A stretch of 46,172 nt of DNA from positions 1 through 46,172 of the forward strand of contig JAGSHC010000021.1 in the NCBI GenBank assembly GCA_023954745.1, in the 5' to 3' direction. The notes beneath the pieces were generated by a model. That model was not told where the DNA came from. It saw only the letters and a program-made list of their open reading frames with translations, and made no database searches. How positions within the stretch are numbered: the first letter of the stretch is position 1; every line of letters begins with the position of its first letter. This stretch comes from Deltaproteobacteria bacterium. GTDB taxonomy: Bacteria > Myxococcota_A > UBA796 > UBA9615. Below are positions 42,159-46,172 of the stretch, piece after piece. A program made the translations under genes and the position numbers.

Positions 42159-45100
42159 CTAGCGCCGGCGGCGCACCAGAACCGGCACGAGAAGCAGAAG
42201 CAGCGCCCAGGCGCTGGCGGACGGCTCACCGCTCACTGAGCTGGCGCAGTCGCAACCGCCGGTTCCGCCACCGTCGTCGTCGTCGTCATCATCACCGGGC
42301 ACCTCGGCGGTCGGGGCGACGAGGCTCCAGGGCGCGGCCCAGTCCGAAGTCGCTCCATCAGCGTCCACGGCGCGGGCGCTCCAGTACACCGTGCCCTCGA
42401 GGTTCACACCCACGGACCAGACCGTGGTTCCACCGCCGGCGACGACACCCTCGGCTCCGTCGATCACGTCCGTCAGTTCCGCATCCCGCGCGACGATGAA
42501 GTCGATGAAGACCACGTCCCCTTCGGGGTCCGCGGGGTCTTCCACCTCGAGGGTGGGCGCGGCCTCGGTCTCCGAGCCGTCCGCGGGAGAGAGCAGGACC
42601 GGCACGTCGGGCGCGTCGTTCTCCCCCCGCACGAAGAAGCTGATCGTGTCCGGGGTCGAGGTGACTCCACCCTCGTCGATCGCACGCACCCGGGCGTAGC
42701 TCCACGCGTTCTCCTGGAGGGTGATCCCCTCGCCCGGCAGGTCCCAGGAAACGGTGCCCGTCCCCGTGCCCGACAACGTGGCCTCCTGCACACCCGCGCT
42801 GTCGAAGCTGGGGCTGCTGTCCACCTCGAAGAGGTAGTCGAGATCGCCGCCCTCGGGGTCCTCACCCTCGCTCGCGACGAGAACGGGCGTGGAGTCGAGG
42901 GTGGCCTGGTCCGGTGGGTCGATGAAAGCCACACCGAAAGGAGCCGCGTTCTCGGTCGAGAGGAAGAAGGACTCGTCCGCGGACCAGTCACCGGCGAGGC
43001 CGTGCTCGTCCACCGCGCGTGCCGTCCACCAGTACACCTCGTCCTCCAGCAGAGCCGTGTCCACAGTCCACTCCGCTGAGGACCCGGTGCCGACCACACC
43101 GAAGGTGGAGGTCACGAGGACCTCGGCGTCGTCGTAGACCTCGACGTCGTAGGTGACAGAGTCGCCGTCGATGTCGATGACCTCCGCCCACTGCAGGGTC
43201 GGGGTGGCGCTCGCAGCGATCTCTCCGCCGATGGGGCTGGAGAGGACGGGGGCGTCCGGGGCTTCATTCGTCGCGTTCACCACGAACGACTCCTCCACCG
43301 ACCAGGGCCCCGCGGTCCAGGCGTCGTTGGCCCGCGCCCGCCAGTAGTAGGTGGCGTTCTCAGCGAGCCCGATGTCGACCTTCCAGGTCGACGTGCCAGA
43401 CAGGTCCTCGACCACTGCCATGGCGCTCGTGGCGAGCACCGTCAGGGCAGCGTCCTCGTAGACCTCCACGTCGTACGCAAGCTCCTCACCCTGAGGGTCC
43501 GTCGCGTTCGTCCAGTACAGGTCGGGGGCCGAGTCCGCGACTTCGTCGCCTCCGATGGGCTCCGTCAGGACGGGAGCGTCCGGGCCGTCGTAGGACTGGG
43601 GGTCGGTGCCCTCGGCGAGCTCGTCGAGGTTCGTGAGCCCGTCGGCGTCGGGGTCGCCCGTGGCGTCGCTCGGGTCGTTGGGATCCAACCCGTTGGCGAG
43701 CTCCCAGCCGTCAGGCAGGCCGTCACCGTCCGTGTCGGCAACCACGATGACGACCGTGATGCTCTGGGCGTCCGTGCCCGTGTCTCCGTCGTCCACTGTG
43801 AGGACCATCGAGGCGACGCCGGCGACCGCGTCGGCGTAGTCGGGCGTCCAGGACATGGCGCCCGTCGCGGTGTCGAAGGTCATCGCAGCGGGGGCCGAGG
43901 ACGACAGGGACCAGACCAGGGTGTCGGCCCCGGGGTCCGTTGCCGCGGGCGCGTACGTCCACTGCACACCCTCGCTGGCGGTGAGGGTCGGGGTCGACGT
44001 GATCGTGGGGGCGACGTTGGAGACCACGACGTTCAGGGTGTCCGTGTCCGTGCCACCGTCGTCGTCGCTGAGGGTGACGGTGACCGTGTAGGTGCCCTCA
44101 TCATCCCAGACGTGAGTCGGTGCGCTGCCCGTCGTGTCGGCCGTGCTGTCGCCCCAGTTCCACGAGTAGGTGAGGACATCCGCCGTCGCCGGGTCGGTGC
44201 CGGCTGCGCTGAAGCTCAGGGTGCTGCCCTCGTCGCCCGTGCTCGGGCCGCTCGCCGAGGTGATGCTCGGGGCGACGTTCCCCACGGTGACCGTGGCCGT
44301 CGCCGTAGCCGTGGCCGCGTCGTCGTCGGTCACTCGGACACGCACCGTGAAGACGCCATCGTCCGTGTAGGTGCACGCGTTCCCCGTGCCAGCCATTGAG
44401 ACCACGTCGTACACACCATCGTCGGTGCAGTCCCACTCCCACTGCACGATCACGCCGCCGCCCACGTCGGCGGACGCCGAGCCGTTCAACGCGATGGCGC
44501 TGCCCTCGTCGCCGGAGTAGGGGCCGCCGGCGTCGGCGGTGGGCGGATCGTTGCCGACAGTGACCGTTGCGGTGTCGGTCGCGGTGCCACCGTCATCGTC
44601 GGTGACGCGCAATCCCACCGTGTACGAACCCACCGCGGCGTAGGTGCAGGACGTGCCCGTCGGGCCCGCCGAAGACTGCTCGTACACCGTGTCGCCGTCG
44701 CAGTCCCACTCGTAGGAGACGATGGCCCCGTCGCTGTCCGTGCTGCCAGCCGCGGAGACAGCCACCCCGAAGCCCCTGGTCCCCGTGTAGGGCCCATTTG
44801 CCTCGGCCGTGGGCGCCGCATTCGGAATCGTGACGCCGGCGGTGTCCGTCGCCTGAGAGCCGCCGTCATCGGTGACCCGGAGCGTGGCCGTGTAGATGCC
44901 GTCATCGGCGTAGGTGCACGTAAGCCCGGTAGGGCTCGAGCCGCTGACGTCATAGGTGGAGTCACTCGTGCAGTCCCACTCATACAGAGTGATGGAGCCG
45001 TCGGCGTCGGAGGAGCCGGTGGCGTCGAGGGTGACCGCGACTCCCTGGGTGCCGGTGTAGGGACCGTTGGCTTCCGCGACAGGGGGCTGATTGGTCACGA

Positions 45101-45569
45101 AGTCCGACCCGGTTCCGTTGCCCGCGAAGTCGGTCCAGGAGCCGGTACTGGAGACGGTCGTGCTCTGCCGGGTCTGCTCCCGCACTTGCCAGCGCCAGGA
45201 GCCGCTGGTGGCCGGTGGAGTGTAGTTCTGCTGCGGGTAGGGCTTCGTGGTGCCGGAGGGCTTGAAGTTCGGCTGCCAGGAGCTGGAGAAGGTGGGGGTT
45301 CCCGTGAACGCCTGCCCGGCGGGGACCACCTCGAACTGCACGCGATAGTCGTAGCCACTTCCCCAGGTGGAGCTGCTCGAGCTCACCTGAAACCCGATCT
45401 GGCTCCCCGTGATGGTCCCGCCGGTGGCCACCGTGGAGTTGCTGTTCGCCGGATCTCGCTGAGACATGCTCACGAGGGCGACGCCGTGGGACGCCAGAGC
45501 GCTCCCGGGCAGAGTGAGTGCGAGAGCAAGGGCGACGATCGCGCCCACCGAGAGCTTGTTCCGAGTCAT
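42159..45569 (-). CDS. Large multi-domain surface protein with PKD repeats and MYXO-CTERM tail
   Basis: 1136 residues from ATG 45569 (GGAGG 5 nt upstream; signal peptide 1-27). After a ~130-residue N-domain come four PKD-like domains (~165-518, each with an ANGPYTG- or TGDEG-like start and W-x-W-D or WDC core), a cadherin-like/putative Ig domain (~520-610), Ca-binding TSP3 repeats (DTDGDGLPDG, DPDADGLTN, ~611-655) and several fibronectin III-like blocks (~660-1085). The tail has a run of Asp, then GGCDC, a hydrophobic helix and RRRR: a MYXO-CTERM-like sorting signal for cell-surface anchoring. Adhesion or matrix role is likely; the ligand is unknown. Its last FnIII-like block closely resembles that of the next gene. 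Confidence 0.85.
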   Translation of the reverse strand: MTRNKLSVGAIVALALALTLPGSALASHGVALVSMSQRDPANSNSTVATGGTITGSQIGFQVSSSSSTWGSGYDYRVQFEVVPAGQAFTGTPTFSSSWQPNFKPSGTTKPYPQQNYTPPATSGSWRWQVREQTRQSTTVSSTGSWTDFAGNGTGSDFVTNQPPVAEANGPYTGTQGVAVTLDATGSSDADGSITLYEWDCTSDSTYDVSGSSPTGLTCTYADDGIYTATLRVTDDGGSQATDTAGVTIPNAAPTAEANGPYTGTRGFGVAVSAAGSTDSDGAIVSYEWDCDGDTVYEQSSAGPTGTSCTYAAVGSYTVGLRVTDDDGGTATDTATVTVGNDPPTADAGGPYSGDEGSAIALNGSASADVGGGVIVQWEWDCTDDGVYDVVSMAGTGNACTYTDDGVFTVRVRVTDDDAATATATATVTVGNVAPSITSASGPSTGDEGSTLSFSAAGTDPATADVLTYSWNWGDSTADTTGSAPTHVWDDEGTYTVTVTLSDDDGGTDTDTLNVVVSNVAPTITSTPTLTASEGVQWTYAPAATDPGADTLVWSLSSSAPAAMTFDTATGAMSWTPDYADAVAGVASMVLTVDDGDTGTDAQSITVVIVVADTDGDGLPDGWELANGLDPNDPSDATGDPDADGLTNLDELAEGTDPQSYDGPDAPVLTEPIGGDEVADSAPDLYWTNATDPQGEELAYDVEVYEDAALTVLATSAMAVVEDLSGTSTWKVDIGLAENATYYWRARANDAWTAGPWSVEESFVVNATNEAPDAPVLSSPIGGEIAASATPTLQWAEVIDIDGDSVTYDVEVYDDAEVLVTSTFGVVGTGSSAEWTVDTALLEDEVYWWTARAVDEHGLAGDWSADESFFLSTENAAPFGVAFIDPPDQATLDSTPVLVASEGEDPEGGDLDYLFEVDSSPSFDSAGVQEATLSGTGTGTVSWDLPGEGITLQENAWSYARVRAIDEGGVTSTPDTISFFVRGENDAPDVPVLLSPADGSETEAAPTLEVEDPADPEGDVVFIDFIVARDAELTDVIDGAEGVVAGGGTTVWSVGVNLEGTVYWSARAVDADGATSDWAAPWSLVAPTAEVPGDDDDDDDGGGTGGCDCASSVSGEPSASAWALLLLLVPVLVRRRR

Positions 45570-45713
45570 GGAGCCTCCTCGCTGCGCACCTCCATGCCCA
45601 GCCAGGGCTGAAATAGCACGACTGGACCCTGGTGCTCGCCGGTCCCTTGGTGCCCGACACAATCTGTGACGTGGGCCCTGGAGGCGATGCCCTCCCCCCT
45701 TGAAACGCGAGAA

Positions 45714-45740
45714 CCCCGCCCGGCGCAATGCCGGACGGGG
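45714..45740 (-). terminator. Terminator hairpin after the right-end MYXO-CTERM gene
   Basis: CCCCG-c-CCGGC-gcaat-GCCGG-a-CGGGG, ten pairs with one mismatch, lies 24 nt after the minus-strand stop at 45764. On that strand a TTCTCGCGTTT stretch follows, only partly T-rich. It separates this gene from the downstream surface protein gene. Confidence 0.6.
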
Positions 45741-45763
45741 TCCTCGGAAGGTCAGTCGAGCGC

Positions 45764-46172
45764 TCAGTCGCGGCGGCGACGCACCAGCCCGAGGAGCGGG
45801 AGGAGCAGCAGCGCCCAGGCGCTGGAGCTGTCGTCGGCGACCAACGAGCTGTCGCAGCTGCAGCCGCCCGAGCCAGCGGTGACGCCGTCACCGGTGCCGT
45901 CGCCGATGTCGCCGGGAGGCGCCGTGTAGCGCCAGGGAGCGGCCCAGTCGGAGGCAGCGCCGTTCTCGTCGACCGCGCGGGCCGTCCAGAAGACTTCGCC
46001 AGCCAGGTCGGTGGTCAGGGTCCAGGAGGTCAGGCCCTCTTCGTTCTGACCGGCGAGGACGCCCTCGAAGTTGGCGACCATGTTCTCCAGGTCCTGCTCC
46101 TGCGCCACGATGAACTCGATGAACACCACGTCGCCCTCGGGGTCCGTGGGGTCACGCACGACCAGGGTCGGC
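45764..46172 (-). CDS. MYXO-CTERM surface protein (5' partial)
   Basis: The frame runs off the right edge, so only the C-terminal ~135 residues are seen. They contain one fibronectin III-like block (DPTDPEGDVVFIEFIVAQ ... WTARAVDENGAASDWAAPW), then GGCSC, a hydrophobic helix and RRRRD, a MYXO-CTERM-like tail. This block is strikingly similar to the last block of the 1136-residue neighbour, so the two genes are tandem paralogs at least at their 3' ends. The sorting model is processing at the Cys motif and surface anchoring. Function unknown. Confidence 0.8.
   Translation of the reverse strand, partial: PTLVVRDPTDPEGDVVFIEFIVAQEQDLENMVANFEGVLAGQNEEGLTSWTLTTDLAGEVFWTARAVDENGAASDWAAPWRYTAPPGDIGDGTGDGVTAGSGGCSCDSSLVADDSSSAWALLLLPLLGLVRRRRD

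Overview
The window is high-GC, gene-dense DNA with many 1-16 nt start/stop overlaps. It reads as a Myxococcota (former Deltaproteobacteria) chromosome segment. Two proteins at the right end carry MYXO-CTERM-like tails (Cys motif, hydrophobic helix, Arg cluster). There are Asp-rich lipoproteins, a hybrid histidine kinase, a kinase-STAND-TPR fusion, a DUF1109-type anti-sigma factor and pilus retraction ATPases. No insertion sequence, prophage, CRISPR array, rRNA or tRNA was seen. The species cannot be named from the sequence alone.

Layout. 1-1274: end of a PNGase F-like protein and a calcineurin-like phosphatase lipoprotein. 1408-5730: an ARPP-1 family secreted protein, a LysR regulator and a hybrid sensor kinase. 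5751-7081: ECF sigma factor plus membrane anti-sigma factor. 11508 down to 7084 (minus): a tightly overlapping operon of Usp-like protein, NhaD-type antiporter, quinone-oxidoreductase-like protein and a membrane-anchored TraB/GumN-like protein. 11646-17912 (plus): HEAT-repeat/PilT fusion ATPase, PilT/PilU-like ATPase and a two-receiver-GAF-PAS-GGDEF protein, probably a pilus-motility and c-di-GMP module. 19957 down to 17917 (minus): small basic protein, MFS transporter, secreted START-like protein. 20016-21230 (plus): O-antigen ligase/polymerase-like protein. 24826 down to 21169 (minus): membrane protein, TPR protein, AAA ATPase and YheT-like hydrolase in one overlapping operon. 24946-26550: B12-binding radical SAM protein behind an FNR/CRP-like box. 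26709-28373: RetSat/CrtISO-like FAD oxidoreductase.

28526-32818 is an RNA-repair (rtc) locus: RtcB ligase (+), RtcR activator (-) and RtcA cyclase (+). rtcB and rtcA do not share an operon. Each has its own near-consensus sigma-54 promoter (GG-N10-GC), and similar upstream motifs lie 71-102 bp further up. RtcR, with its N-terminal CARF-like sensor and GAFTGA loop, is the obvious activator of both.

32867-41344 (minus) holds an Asp-repeat lipoprotein, the kinase-STAND-TPR protein, an esterase lipoprotein, and two closely similar Ca-binding thioredoxin-fold lipoproteins on either side of dusA. The window ends with a MioC-like flavodoxin and two related MYXO-CTERM surface proteins, the last cut by the window edge.
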